41,898 bases of DNA from FEN-680 sp036845225 (lineage in GTDB: Bacteria > Actinomycetota > Geothermincolia > Fen-727 > Anoxymicrobiaceae), in assembly GCA_036845225.1 (NCBI GenBank), contig DAIUEJ010000022.1, positions 1 through 41,898 of the forward strand. The letters run 5' to 3'. Position numbers and translations under genes: made by a program. Under the pieces are notes generated by a model that made no database searches, was not told where the DNA came from, and worked only from the letters and a program-made list of their open reading frames with translations. This document shows, piece by piece, positions 7,796 through 16,142 of the stretch (position 1 is its first letter; each line of letters opens with the position of its first letter).

Positions 7796-9283
7796 TTACT
7801 TTCTGCGCAGGATCTTGGAGGCGATCTTCAGGGCCGCCAAGGCGCCGAACAACGGCGGCCCGTAGCGCATCACAGGCTTGATGTACGGCATCAGACCTCT
7901 GTCAGGGTTGAAATCCTCGTTGAGCGATATGGTCTTGCCGAGCTTGTCCTGTGCGATGAGCTCGGCGCAGTGGTTCGCGGTCCAGGTCGCCGCTTCCATT
8001 CCGCCCGACGACATGTGCGTCTTCGTGTAATCGCCGGTCAGATAGAAGTTGTCGTAAGGCGAGCGCTGGTACGGGCGGCGCTTCTCCATCCCCGGGTAGG
8101 CGCGATAGACGCCCTGCCGTTCGCGCACGACCTTCCACTTGCGCACCTCGGCCTCACGCGCGATGGGGAAGAGCTTCCTGATCTGGGTGATGGCGATGTC
8201 GAAGATGACCTCGTCCGGCAGCCCCTCGATGTGGTCGGCGGGGGAGAGGACCATCTCCAGCATGCTCCCGCCCTTGAAGACGTGGGGCAGCACGTTCGAG
8301 AGGTCGGCGTAGGTGTTGAAGATGCAGTCGTTGGAGAAGAACGTCACGTCGATGTCGGTGAGCTTGCGGTCGAACCAGGTCTGGAGCGACAGCGACGGCG
8401 CGTACTGGAAGTGCCAGAGGTCCTGGAAGTAATCGAGCTTGAAGGACTCATCGGGCATCACGCGGCGCAGCGCGTACGGGCTGATTGCCGAGACGTAGAG
8501 GTCGGCGGTGCGCTCCTCCGAGCCGTTGACCGTGACGCTCTTCACCACGCCGTCCTCGACGTTTATGGAGGTGATGGCTTTGTCCAGCTCGCAGGTGCCG
8601 CCCTTGCCCCTGATGTAGTCGAGGCAGTTGTCGACCCAGATCTCGCCGAGACCGCCGTTCGCGAACCCCACCCTGGAGGTCTCCGCCGAGCCGCTCACCT
8701 TCTTGAACCAGTTGATCATCACTTTCGCCGAGATCATGGATGACGGCGTGAAGGTGAGGCCGTTGATGCCGGGCTCCATGGGCTTGAACGCGCCCTTGGG
8801 CGCCATGCGCATCGACCACATGCCGAAGGTGATGTCGTCCAGCTCGTCGAGCTGCGCTTTCGAGTACCTGGATACGCCCACGCCCATGCCGAGCGCGGTG
8901 AATATCATCTTCCACTTGGGGAGGCCGGTGTAAGCCTTGATGAGCGAGACGTACGCGGCCGCGGCGTGCAGCGGCGCGGGAAGGTTCGGGAAGCGCAGGA
9001 CGGCTTCCTTGCCGTCCTCCTGCATGTAGTAGAACTCCGGGTCCTTCCAGATGATGTTCTCGTAGATGCCCATCTTCTTGAAGAAGTTGCACAGGTTCAC
9101 GTAGTAGGGGAAGAAGACGTGCAGGGCGTTGTCGATCATGTCGCCGTCCTCGTCGAGCCAGGAGGACGCGCGCCCGCCGAACATGTTGTCGGCCTCGATG
9201 AGCTCGACCTCAACCCCGAGGTCGAGAAGGTTGATGGCAGTCGCCAGCCCGGACATCCCTCCACCCATGACCAGTGCCTTCAT
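7796..9283 (-). CDS. FAD-dependent amine oxidase-type desaturase (phytoene/zeta-carotene desaturase or HpnE-like)
   Basis: A 495-residue flavoprotein. The N-terminal Rossmann dinucleotide motif is VMGGGMSGLATAINL (from residue 5), with the ribose-binding Glu in VELIEADNMFGGRASSW. The C-terminal FAD motif FYLTGDYTKTHMSSGGMEAATW is characteristic of the plant-type phytoene desaturase, zeta-carotene desaturase and hydroxysqualene dehydroxylase group. The protein probably oxidises a polyprenyl or squalene-derived lipid at the membrane. The exact substrate is not readable, and no carotenoid or squalene synthase is nearby. AAGGGAGAA stands 8 nt before the ATG, which overlaps the stop of the upstream TetR gene by 4 bp (ATGA). 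The two are therefore coupled, and TetR presumably controls this enzyme. An HpnA-like gene at 17235-18281 is compatible with a hopanoid theme. Confidence 0.85.
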   Translation of the reverse strand: MKALVMGGGMSGLATAINLLDLGVEVELIEADNMFGGRASSWLDEDGDMIDNALHVFFPYYVNLCNFFKKMGIYENIIWKDPEFYYMQEDGKEAVLRFPNLPAPLHAAAAYVSLIKAYTGLPKWKMIFTALGMGVGVSRYSKAQLDELDDITFGMWSMRMAPKGAFKPMEPGINGLTFTPSSMISAKVMINWFKKVSGSAETSRVGFANGGLGEIWVDNCLDYIRGKGGTCELDKAITSINVEDGVVKSVTVNGSEERTADLYVSAISPYALRRVMPDESFKLDYFQDLWHFQYAPSLSLQTWFDRKLTDIDVTFFSNDCIFNTYADLSNVLPHVFKGGSMLEMVLSPADHIEGLPDEVIFDIAITQIRKLFPIAREAEVRKWKVVRERQGVYRAYPGMEKRRPYQRSPYDNFYLTGDYTKTHMSSGGMEAATWTANHCAELIAQDKLGKTISLNEDFNPDRGLMPYIKPVMRYGPPLFGALAALKIASKILRRK

Positions 9284-9909
9284 TGTGTGGTTCTCCCTTC
9301 TTGGCCGTCATCTGTGGCGATCGAATCCAGCAGCCTGTTAACCGCTGCCAGCGCTTTGTCCTTGGTGAGTACGTCCTTGAACCGCAATGTCGAGGCGAAG
9401 TAGAGCGTGACCCCGAGGGACACGATCTCCCACGCCGCGAGCGAGACGTCCATGTCTTTGCGAAGAGCCCCCTCGTCCACGCCCGCCCGGAGGACCTCCT
9501 CCACGACCTGCAGCAATTGTGAGAACTGGTCTCGCAGCGCCATCAGCATCTCGCTGTTCCTGGTCAGGCTGGCGGCCTCGAAGAGGACCCTTACCTCATC
9601 GGGGTGGGCCATGACGTAATCGTAGAAAGCGGAGCTCATCAGGCGCAGACGCTCGACGATGTCCTCGACGTCGCCTGCCGCCGCGGTGGTGTGAAGTATG
9701 AGGCGCATGCTGATGTCGTCGAGCGCCGCGAGGAGGATGGCCTGCTTGTTCTTGAAGTGGCGGTAGAGGGCTGGCTCGGTGACTCCCACCTGCTTTGCGA
9801 TGCGCGCCGTGGTGGCGCCGGCCATGCCCTCTTCGGTCATGAGGCCGACCGCCGACTGGATTATCTGCGCCTTGCGGTCCGGACCTGCCTTGTCCTGCTT
9901 ATCAGTCAC
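9280..9909 (-). CDS. TetR-family regulator coupled to the desaturase
   Basis: A 209-residue TetR/AcrR-type repressor with a GTG start and GGAG 5 nt upstream. The N-terminal helix-turn-helix is clear: AQIIQSAVGLMTEEGMAGATTARIAKQVGVTEPALYRHFKNKQAIL. The C-terminal ligand domain (about 65-200) is helical and unassigned. Its stop codon overlaps the desaturase start (ATGA), so both are made from one transcript. A duplicated palindromic operator lies 14-45 nt upstream of its start, directly over the -10 box. Negative autoregulation of the TetR-desaturase pair is therefore the simplest model. Confidence 0.93.
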   Translation of the reverse strand: MTDKQDKAGPDRKAQIIQSAVGLMTEEGMAGATTARIAKQVGVTEPALYRHFKNKQAILLAALDDISMRLILHTTAAAGDVEDIVERLRLMSSAFYDYVMAHPDEVRVLFEAASLTRNSEMLMALRDQFSQLLQVVEEVLRAGVDEGALRKDMDVSLAAWEIVSLGVTLYFASTLRFKDVLTKDKALAAVNRLLDSIATDDGQEGRTTQ

Positions 9910-9922
9910 CAGGTCTCCAGTG

Positions 9923-9954
9923 GTTAGTGATTACTAACGTTAGTGACTGCTAAC
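9923..9954. promoter_or_regulatory. TetR operator, tandem palindromes
   Basis: Two adjacent 16-bp inverted repeats, GTTAGTGATTACTAAC (9923-9938) and GTTAGTGACTGCTAAC (9939-9954), create a third central palindrome ACTAACGTTAGT. This layout suits two dimers bound cooperatively. It overlaps the -10 element of the TetR promoter. Confidence 0.82.
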
Positions 9955-9980
9955 ATAAAGCATGGCGCACGGGGTGTCAA
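9952..9980 (-). promoter_or_regulatory. Promoter of the TetR-desaturase operon
   Basis: Read on the minus strand: TTGACA (9975-9980), 17-nt spacer, TATGTT (9952-9957). The -10 overlaps the distal end of the operator. Confidence 0.75.
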
Positions 9981-10045
9981 GAAAAAACCGTCAGGAGACC
10001 AGGACATGCAGTTTTATGATTGCGCCGGCTTCGCGCCGGAGCTGC

Positions 10046-11209
10046 TCAGCCCGCTTTGCGTTTCGCGGAGACCGACCGCATATTGCTGATCGTGTTCGGC
10101 AGGTTCTTCAGGGCGTAGCGCGGCCAGCCGCCCCGCGACTCCTTGTAGCCCTCCATCTCGCGCATCGCGACCGCCGACTTGTTGTACGACACCGCGCAGA
10201 GGCCGCAGCCGATGCACCGTACAGACTCGTGGAGAAGGCGCCGCGAGTCGCCCTCACCGACGATCGAGAGCGCGCCCATGGGGCAGACCTTCACGCACTT
10301 GTCGCAGTAGACACACGTCTTGTTGTCGAAGCGTGGCATGAAATGCGGCGGGGCGATCATGCCCGGGGCGTTGAACTGCGTGATAGTGCGCAGCGCACCG
10401 CAGCAGCACCCACAGCACGAGCAAGAGCCGTTGTAGCGCGTGTCGGAACTGACGTTGAACATCCAGGTGACGAGGCCTTCCTTCTCGGCGGCGGCTTTGA
10501 CCTCCAGGACGTCCTGCTTGCTCGCCAGGGTCGTCTTGCCGGCGTTGGCGAGCCACACGGCGATGTCGCCGAACGCGGTGCAGACCTCGATCATGCGGCC
10601 GCAGTCCTCACCCAGCAGCTTCTTCGACGACCGGCACTGGCAGGTGGCGATCGAGAACTTGTCGTAGTGGTCGAGGATGTCTTCGAGGCGGTCGGACGGG
10701 AGCGCGGTAGGAATGGCCTCGATGACCTCGCCGACGGGCAGGTAGCGGACGGCGTGCGTCGGTTTCACCGAGTAGTCCGCAAGGTACCCGGTGCTGAAGA
10801 GCGCCTCAAACAGCTCCGCGAACCTGCGGTGCCACTCGGTGAAATCTTCCGTTGACTTCTTCATGAGGACGGCCTCGAATGTCCCCGGAACGACTGGCAT
10901 CAGGGTGAAGCGGGCCCTTGGGCCGTGGCCGACCTCGAGGATGACGTATTTCTCGTGAGCGAGCTCTTGGAGGACCGGCTTTACTTCGTACAGCGGGCGG
11001 CCGGCCTGTCGAGCCAGGTTTGCGGCACTCTTCGCCCTGAACGGCTTGATGTGCTGGACGATCTCGGCCTCTTCGTCGGTGAACATATGCTCGACGAGCG
11101 CGACCAGTTCGTCGCACATCGGCGGCCCGGACAGCGCGGGGCTCGAGTAAGCCTTGGCGAGGACCAGGTGCGGGCGGGTCACTCCGGGATATTCAACGGT
11201 CTGCTGCAT
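10046..11209 (-). CDS. Ferredoxin-type 4Fe-4S protein with winged-helix-like N-terminus
   Basis: A 387-residue protein of unknown role. Residues about 35-105 look like a winged-helix domain (EIVQHIKPFRAKSAANLARQ, then HEKYVILEV). The rest is dense in cysteines: C190/C192/C203/C210, then a run N-G-S-C-S-C-C-G-C-C-C (C263-C270), then two ferredoxin motifs. The first, CVYCDKCVKVCP (C299, C302, C305, C309), is complete. The second, CIGCGLCAVSY (C332, C335, C338), has Tyr342 in place of the fourth Cys. It probably carries several Fe-S clusters for electron transfer, perhaps coupled to redox sensing. The ATG is preceded by AAAGGA at good spacing. The gene stands alone between repeat A2 and the TetR promoter. 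Confidence 0.8.
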   Translation of the reverse strand: MQQTVEYPGVTRPHLVLAKAYSSPALSGPPMCDELVALVEHMFTDEEAEIVQHIKPFRAKSAANLARQAGRPLYEVKPVLQELAHEKYVILEVGHGPRARFTLMPVVPGTFEAVLMKKSTEDFTEWHRRFAELFEALFSTGYLADYSVKPTHAVRYLPVGEVIEAIPTALPSDRLEDILDHYDKFSIATCQCRSSKKLLGEDCGRMIEVCTAFGDIAVWLANAGKTTLASKQDVLEVKAAAEKEGLVTWMFNVSSDTRYNGSCSCCGCCCGALRTITQFNAPGMIAPPHFMPRFDNKTCVYCDKCVKVCPMGALSIVGEGDSRRLLHESVRCIGCGLCAVSYNKSAVAMREMEGYKESRGGWPRYALKNLPNTISNMRSVSAKRKAG

Positions 11210-11225
11210 CCGATAGTCCTTTCAA

Positions 11226-11335
11226 AACGCAAAATGGGGACAGGCACTATTTTGCAAGTGTATAGAAGGTGCCTGGCACTTCATTTACACCGGATTCTAC
11301 CAAATGCAAAAAGGTGCCTGTCCCTGTTTTGCGTT
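11226..11335. repeat. Family A element (A2), inverted pair with long spacer
   Basis: Half units at 11226-11256 and 11305-11335 carry the GGGACAGGCAC core in opposite orientation. The 48-nt spacer contains a further small palindrome around GGTGCCTGGCACTT. The right end overlaps the TAA stop of the acyl-CoA ligase at 11334 by two bases. Confidence 0.88.
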
Positions 11336-12845
11336 ATTCGCCGTATTGGTCGCGGAGGACGCGCTTCAGTATCTTGCCGGTCGGGGTTCGTGGAAGCGCG
11401 TCCGTGAACTCGACGCTCTTGGGGATCTTGAACTTGCCGATCTTTCCCTTGCACCACGCGATGACCTCTTCGGAGGTAAGCTCCTCGCCGGGCTGGACTA
11501 CTACCACGGCCCTGACCGCCTCGCCCCACATCTCGTCGGCGTAACCGACAACGCCTGCGTCCGCGATCTTCGGGTGGTGCATGAGGACGTCCTCGATCTC
11601 GGCGGGGTAGATGTTCTCGCCGCCCGAGATGATCATGTCTTTCTTGCGGTCCATGATGTAGAAGAAGCCGTCGGCGTCGCGCCTGGCGATGTCTCCCGTA
11701 TGAAGCCAGCCGTCCCTGATGGCCTCCGCCGTGGCTTCCGGGTTGTTCCAGTAGCCCTTCATCACGAAGTCGGCGCGCATGAGCACTTCGCCCATCTCCT
11801 CGGGCCCGACCTCGTTGCCGTCATCGCCAACGACCTTGACCTCGGCCAGGAACTCGGGCAGCCCGCACGAACCCGCCTTGACCAGCGAGTGTGGGCCGTC
11901 GATGACCGTCCCCGAGCCGCAGGACTCGGTCATGCCGTACAGGTTGCGGACCTCGATGCCGGCCGCCGCGTACTCCTCCAGCAGGGCCACGGGCAGTGGC
12001 GCGGCGTAGACGAAGACCTTGGTGACCGAGCTCCAGTCGTACTTCTCGAAGTCGGGGACCATCTTGATGATCTGCAGGAGGGCGGGCACCGAGCCGAAGA
12101 CGTTGACCTTCTCTTCCTGGATGAGCTCGAGCATGCGCTGGGGGTCGAGGCTCTTGAGCATGATGCTGCGTATGCCGGTCTGCGGCGCCAGTGGCACGTT
12201 TCCGATGCCGCCGATGTGGAAGAGCGGGAGGACCAGCAGCGCGGTCTCGCCGAGGTCTCCCAGGGTCGCGATGAGGTTTGTCGCGCTGACAAAGTAGTTC
12301 CTGTGGGTCAGCATCGCCCCCTTGGGCTTCCCGGTCGTGCCGGAGGTGTAGAGGATCGTGAGGACGTCGTCGTCACCCCCGACCAACTCCGGCTCCTCGG
12401 TGGACTCGTTCGCGGTAAGCGCCGCGTAGGACAGCGCCCAATCGGGCGGGGCATCCATGAGCGCGATGAAGTGCTCAGCGGGTATGTCGCCGCGGAAAGT
12501 CTCGACCACATCGACATACTGGGGCCCGAATACAAACGCCTTCACGTCGCTGTCGGAGAGTATGTACTGCATCTCGGGGCCGGCGAGCCGGTAGTTGACC
12601 GGGACAAGGATGGCGCCGATCTTGCCCAGCCCGTAGAAGAGCTCGAGGTACTCCGGCTCGTTCAGCGCGAGCAGGCCGACCCTGTCCCCATGCTCGACTC
12701 CCAGCTTCCGCAGGGCGTGGCAGATCTGGTTGGTGCGTGCGTTGGACTCCGCCCAGGTGAGCCTCACGTCCTCGCACACGAGCGATTCGTCGTCGGGGTT
12801 CAGCATCGCGCGATGCGCCAGGTAGGAACCGATGTTGATGGTCAT
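11334..12845 (-). CDS. AMP-forming acyl-CoA synthetase (long-chain fatty acid type)
   Basis: A complete 503-residue ANL-superfamily ligase converting a carboxylate, ATP and CoA to acyl-CoA. Motifs in order: phosphate loop LYTSGTTGKPKGAMLTH (about 170-186), NLYGMTESCG, GWLHTGDIARRDADGFFYIM followed by DRKKDMIISGGENIYPAEIE, and a C-terminal LPRTPTGKILKRVLRD with the adenylating Lys. The ATG has GGGAGAG 6-9 nt upstream. It is a separate paralog from the truncated ligase at the left edge and from the frameshifted one at 18349-19940. With SCP2, SDR and acyl-CoA dehydrogenase genes in the window, a fatty acid or lipid-side-chain substrate is plausible. The stop codon is formed at the edge of repeat A2. 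Confidence 0.95.
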   Translation of the reverse strand: MTINIGSYLAHRAMLNPDDESLVCEDVRLTWAESNARTNQICHALRKLGVEHGDRVGLLALNEPEYLELFYGLGKIGAILVPVNYRLAGPEMQYILSDSDVKAFVFGPQYVDVVETFRGDIPAEHFIALMDAPPDWALSYAALTANESTEEPELVGGDDDVLTILYTSGTTGKPKGAMLTHRNYFVSATNLIATLGDLGETALLVLPLFHIGGIGNVPLAPQTGIRSIMLKSLDPQRMLELIQEEKVNVFGSVPALLQIIKMVPDFEKYDWSSVTKVFVYAAPLPVALLEEYAAAGIEVRNLYGMTESCGSGTVIDGPHSLVKAGSCGLPEFLAEVKVVGDDGNEVGPEEMGEVLMRADFVMKGYWNNPEATAEAIRDGWLHTGDIARRDADGFFYIMDRKKDMIISGGENIYPAEIEDVLMHHPKIADAGVVGYADEMWGEAVRAVVVVQPGEELTSEEVIAWCKGKIGKFKIPKSVEFTDALPRTPTGKILKRVLRDQYGE

Positions 12846-12930
12846 TGTGACTCTCCCTTCGCGACCTCAACGGGTGTTGAATCAATCCTACATACTTCGG
12901 GGGCGGCTGCCAACGATTTGGGAGTGGATA

Positions 12931-12954
12931 ATGCCGGCGGGACGCCAGCGCTAC
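12931..12954. repeat. Family D palindrome (D0), degenerate copy
   Basis: A minus-oriented copy of the GCCGGCGTCCCGCCGGC element with one base change (GCCAGC), lying 18 nt downstream of the minus-strand stop at 12973. A more decayed related stretch follows at 12961-12990. Confidence 0.75.
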
Positions 12955-12972
12955 GGGGGTGGGATGCCGGGG

Positions 12973-14034
12973 TCACGCCGAGGCGGGAGCCACTGTGAGC
13001 TCGAGGTCCCCGTCCGTGGTGATGGACCACGAAGCTTCCGCGGCGGCCCCCAGCCTGCGCTCTGCTACGCCAAGCGCCGTGCCGACGATCACGTACGGGA
13101 GCGCCGGATTCTCGACCCTTGCGTAGAACGCACCGTCGCGGTCTTCCACCGCGACCAGGTTGCCGAAACCCAGCACTCCGAGGGATTTCCGCAAGTCTTC
13201 GGGGCCGAACAACTGCCAGGGGTCGAAGGCGAACTCGGTAGTGCGCATCCGCTGCGCCTCGATGATAGTCTCCGGGATCGTGTCGCCGAGCTCGGCCTGG
13301 AGCTCATCGAAGACCACCTGCAGCCCGTCCGGCCCCACGAACGCGAACCTCAGGCCTGTTACCGCGTTGTTGATGGTCCCTTTGTCCATATCCCAGATGA
13401 AGTCCGAGAGCGCGGTCGGCAGGCCACACTGCCTGCAGTGTTGATGCACCAGGTCACCGCTCTTGAGATTCACTTTCGCGGAAGTGAGCCGCTCCTCCAG
13501 CCCGGATGGCCGCGGGCGCAGCTCGGCCTTGACGAAGTAGCTGCCGCCGGCAAGCTTCTGACAGGTGACTTCCCCCGTAACGTTTCGGATCGCCTCAGTC
13601 GCCCCGCGCAGGTCGCCACACATCAAGGGAAGGGAGTAAGGGTCGTTGAGGTGCCAGGTGACGAGGTTGTTCTTCCAGTCCATCTCGATGATGTTGAACT
13701 GGCCGTAGCCGAAGATTCGCGCCGTCTCACCCATGCGATCGATAGCGCGGTCGAGCCCGACCAGGTTGAGCAGGGTGCCCTTGGGTCCGCGGATGAGCCG
13801 TTTTGTGAACTTCCTGGTGGCCTTCGCCTTGCTCTCAGTGACTATCTTCTCGATGGATATGCCCACCAGGGCTTCGATGTTCGCGAAGAGCTGGCTGATG
13901 CCGTCCACGTCGGCCAGCACCATCCGATGGCTGCGGTCACGGGTCTCGGTGATGGTGCCGTTGGTGTTCCACCTCAGGCTCTTAGCAATACCTCGAGGCA
14001 CGCAGCAAATACTGCAGGTGCCAGTGCTCCCCAA
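12973..14034 (-). CDS. Internally duplicated CxxC / V4R-like protein, function unknown
   Basis: A 353-residue protein. The open frame runs much further upstream, but the TTG at 14034 has GGGAGG exactly 8 nt before it and puts the first conserved motif at the N-terminus. The protein is two copies of one unit. Unit 1 begins C7-S-I-C10-C-V-P, unit 2 begins C200-R-Q-C203-G-L-P. Both continue with W...GTI, an R...(V/F)..(D)G(I/L)..(L/V)F block and a GYG/GFG motif opening a V4R-like fold (GYGQFNIIEMDWKNN, GFGNLVAVEDRDG) with an N-D-P-Y / N-P-A-L turn and a G-x-x-x-G-x-x-E helix. The final Cys ligands of canonical V4R domains are missing. V4R domains bind small hydrophobic or aromatic ligands in regulators, so a sensor or carrier role is possible (inference). 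Divergent from the methyltransferase. Confidence 0.72.
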   Translation of the reverse strand: MGSTGTCSICCVPRGIAKSLRWNTNGTITETRDRSHRMVLADVDGISQLFANIEALVGISIEKIVTESKAKATRKFTKRLIRGPKGTLLNLVGLDRAIDRMGETARIFGYGQFNIIEMDWKNNLVTWHLNDPYSLPLMCGDLRGATEAIRNVTGEVTCQKLAGGSYFVKAELRPRPSGLEERLTSAKVNLKSGDLVHQHCRQCGLPTALSDFIWDMDKGTINNAVTGLRFAFVGPDGLQVVFDELQAELGDTIPETIIEAQRMRTTEFAFDPWQLFGPEDLRKSLGVLGFGNLVAVEDRDGAFYARVENPALPYVIVGTALGVAERRLGAAAEASWSITTDGDLELTVAPASA

Positions 14035-14163
14035 GAGATTCGCCTCCCGCGTTTCAAGTTGCCTGACCGGTATATTATCACAATGGGGACGGCACCGGTC
14101 GGGTCGCGAGAGTGGCCCTGTGGTAAACTCGTGAAGGGTTTTCACGAGACGAAAGTGGTGCAG
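14035..14163. promoter_or_regulatory. Divergent intergenic region with leader hairpin
   Basis: Between the duplicated V4R-like gene (minus) and the methyltransferase (plus). On the minus strand an extended -10-like TGTGATAATAT lies around 14072-14081, about 40 nt from the TTG start. On the plus strand a perfect 8-bp hairpin CTCGTGAA / TTCACGAG (14128-14148, loop GGGTT) lies just before the methyltransferase start. It could be an operator or a leader structure. No strong -35 is visible. Confidence 0.45.
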
Positions 14164-14877
14164 ATGGTACCCATGATCGCGGCGCGGGCTTCGCGTATCT
14201 GGTACGAGGCCTTTGCCCTGAACGAGACGAATATCGGCGCTCTGCTGGGGTTGTCTTCCGGCACCCTGGTGGACTGCGGGTGCGGCGACGGGCGAATCAC
14301 CACCGACCTCGCGGCCAAGGTCGGTTTTTCGAAGGCCGTCGGCCTCGAGATCGACGAAGAGATGGCGAAGCAGGCCTCGTCGCTCGGGATAGAGGTGGTC
14401 GCAAGCGACCTGAATGTGAGCATCCCCCTGGAGGACGGCTACGCGGACGCGGCGGTCGCGAACCAGATCATCGAGCACCTGCGAGACTCTGACTGCTTCC
14501 TCTCTGAAGTCTCCCGGATACTCAAGCCGGGCGGGCTCCTTGTCCTTTCCACGGAGAACATCGCATCCTGGCACAACATCGCCGCGGCGGTGATGGGCTG
14601 GCAGCCTTTCTCGCTCACCAACATCAGCTCGGTACAAGCGGGCATAGGCAACCCCGTCGCGCTTCACCGTGGGGGAAAGGGCGTCCCGGTCCCCATGCAG
14701 CACTTGAGGATCTTCACGGTGCGCGCGCTGTGCGAGCTCGGTGCCCTGCACGGCCTCGAGCCTGCCGCAGTGATGGGGGCGGGGTACTTCCCGTTCGCGG
14801 GACGCGTGGCGCTCTGGTTCAGCGAGCGCGACCCCCGCCACTGCATCTTCATCACGGTAGCCCTGAGAAAACAATAA
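14164..14877 (+). CDS. Class I SAM-dependent methyltransferase
   Basis: A 237-residue Rossmann-fold methyltransferase. Motif I is LVDCGCGDGRITTDLA (about residues 35-50), the acidic residue of motif II is in AVGLEIDEEMAKQA, motif post-I VVASDLNVSIPL, and motif III AVANQIIEHLRDSDCFLSEVSRILKPGGLLVLST, typical of Methyltransf_11/UbiE-like enzymes. It is first in a plus-strand row with a WecB-like epimerase and a GT2 glycosyltransferase, which suggests a glycan or glycolipid substrate, although the acceptor cannot be deduced. The open frame extends far upstream but has no support there. ATG 14164 is chosen, with GTG 14155 as an in-frame alternative; neither has a strong ribosome-binding site. Repeat B1 starts 2 nt after the stop. 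Confidence 0.87.
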   Translation: MVPMIAARASRIWYEAFALNETNIGALLGLSSGTLVDCGCGDGRITTDLAAKVGFSKAVGLEIDEEMAKQASSLGIEVVASDLNVSIPLEDGYADAAVANQIIEHLRDSDCFLSEVSRILKPGGLLVLSTENIASWHNIAAAVMGWQPFSLTNISSVQAGIGNPVALHRGGKGVPVPMQHLRIFTVRALCELGALHGLEPAAVMGAGYFPFAGRVALWFSERDPRHCIFITVALRKQ

Positions 14878-14879
14878 GA

Positions 14880-14911
14880 GGGGTCAGGCACCGTCCACCT
14901 TTTTGTCCACC
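14880..14911. repeat. Family B element (B1), half unit
   Basis: GGGGTCAGGCACC followed by two GTCCACC direct repeats separated by a T-rich stretch; starts 2 nt after the methyltransferase TAA. The 14912-15035 stretch beyond it shows no other recognisable feature. Confidence 0.85.
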
Positions 14912-15035
14912 GTTATCGCAATGGTCCGTTTGCCACGTCGTTCCCTGCGTTGCCGGTCCTCAATGCAACGACCGCCGCGTTAGTAGTAGACTGAATCTCG
15001 ACGAAGCTTGAATTGAAACCGCTGTGGAGGATTAC

Positions 15036-16142
15036 TTGCCGGAACAGGAATTCTTCTTCTTTATCGGTACGAACGCCGAGCTGATCAAGACCATGCCAGT
15101 GATCAGGAACTTCCTGGCGCGGGGCATGCGCGTGCGCATAATCGCCACCGGGCAGAACTACCCGCTGGAGGACGAGCTCAAGGAGCTCGCCGGCATCGAG
15201 AGCATCGACCTGCAACTGAGCTCCCGCCCGATCCCGCAGCAACCGCTCTCGCTTTTGCGATGGTTCGTCGAGACATTCATCAAGGGCCTGGTCATGATGC
15301 GCCGTTACGTCAAGACGCTCGACCCCCAGGTCCAGCGCGTGATGATCGTCCACGGCGACACCATCTCCACGGTCATGGGCGGCGTCTTCGGGAGGCTGTA
15401 CGGGTTCAAGGTGGTCCACCTCGAGGCGGGCCTGAGGTCGGGCAACCTGCTGCGGCCGTTCCCGGAGGAGATCAACCGCAACATCACCTCGTTGCTCGCG
15501 GACGTGGACTTCTGCCCCAACGACAACGCCATCGGCAACATCAAGCGCATGAAGGCCGTCAAGGTCAACACGGGCTTCAACACGCTCATAGAGGCCATCC
15601 AGGTCGCTCTCGAGCAGAGCAAGAGCCCGAAGGTCGTGACCGACATCGTCGAGGGCGGCAAGTTCTTCATCCTCGTCGTCCACCGGCAGGAGAACATCTA
15701 CAACCGGCAGTTCCTGACGGACGTCGTCAACAAGGTAGTCGGTCTCGAGCCCGGCATGAACTGCGTCTTCGTCCTCCACGAGCCGACCGAGAAGGCGCTC
15801 AGGAGCTATGGGATGCTCGACGCGCTCATGGACTGTGAGAACGTCATCCCGCTGGAGCGCCAGAACTTCGTCGATTTCATCCAGTTGATGTCCAACTGCG
15901 AGTTCATCATCACCGACGGTGGCAGCAACCAGCAGGAGGCGTCCTACCTCGGCATACCGTGCCTGGTCCTGCGCAACGAGACCGAGAGCCCGGAGGGCCT
16001 GGGCGAGAACGCGCTGCTGTTCGGGGGGGACATCTCCTCGGTCGACCGCTTCATCGCGGAGCACGAGCAGTACCGCAGGGACCGCATCGTCCCGGAGAAG
16101 AAGCCGAGCGACATCATCATCGAGACCCTGGCGGACCGATGA
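15036..16142 (+). CDS. UDP-N-acetylglucosamine 2-epimerase family protein (WecB-like)
   Basis: A 368-residue non-hydrolysing UDP-GlcNAc 2-epimerase homolog, which would interconvert UDP-GlcNAc and UDP-ManNAc or a related sugar. Conserved catalytic and ligand blocks: VHGDT, HLEAGLRSG, PFPEEINR, HRQEN, TDGGSNQQEA and LVLRNETESPEG. The N-terminal nucleotide-binding motif usually read as GTRPE is GTNAE here, so a substrate-side Arg is replaced, which may signal altered specificity. The TTG at 15036 is preferred because GGAGG ends 5 nt before it; the in-frame GTG at 15024 overlaps that ribosome-binding site. The stop overlaps the glycosyltransferase ATG by 4 bp, so both genes act in one pathway, probably for a surface polysaccharide. 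Confidence 0.9.
   Translation: MPEQEFFFFIGTNAELIKTMPVIRNFLARGMRVRIIATGQNYPLEDELKELAGIESIDLQLSSRPIPQQPLSLLRWFVETFIKGLVMMRRYVKTLDPQVQRVMIVHGDTISTVMGGVFGRLYGFKVVHLEAGLRSGNLLRPFPEEINRNITSLLADVDFCPNDNAIGNIKRMKAVKVNTGFNTLIEAIQVALEQSKSPKVVTDIVEGGKFFILVVHRQENIYNRQFLTDVVNKVVGLEPGMNCVFVLHEPTEKALRSYGMLDALMDCENVIPLERQNFVDFIQLMSNCEFIITDGGSNQQEASYLGIPCLVLRNETESPEGLGENALLFGGDISSVDRFIAEHEQYRRDRIVPEKKPSDIIIETLADR

Noticed and set aside
11304..12998. Plus-strand open frame of 564 codons
   Set aside because: Antisense of the acyl-CoA ligase at 11334-12845, which has all ANL motifs.
12832..14163. Long upstream extension of the methyltransferase frame
   Set aside because: It lies antisense to the duplicated V4R-like gene and has shadow-type composition; the methyltransferase fold begins after 14164.
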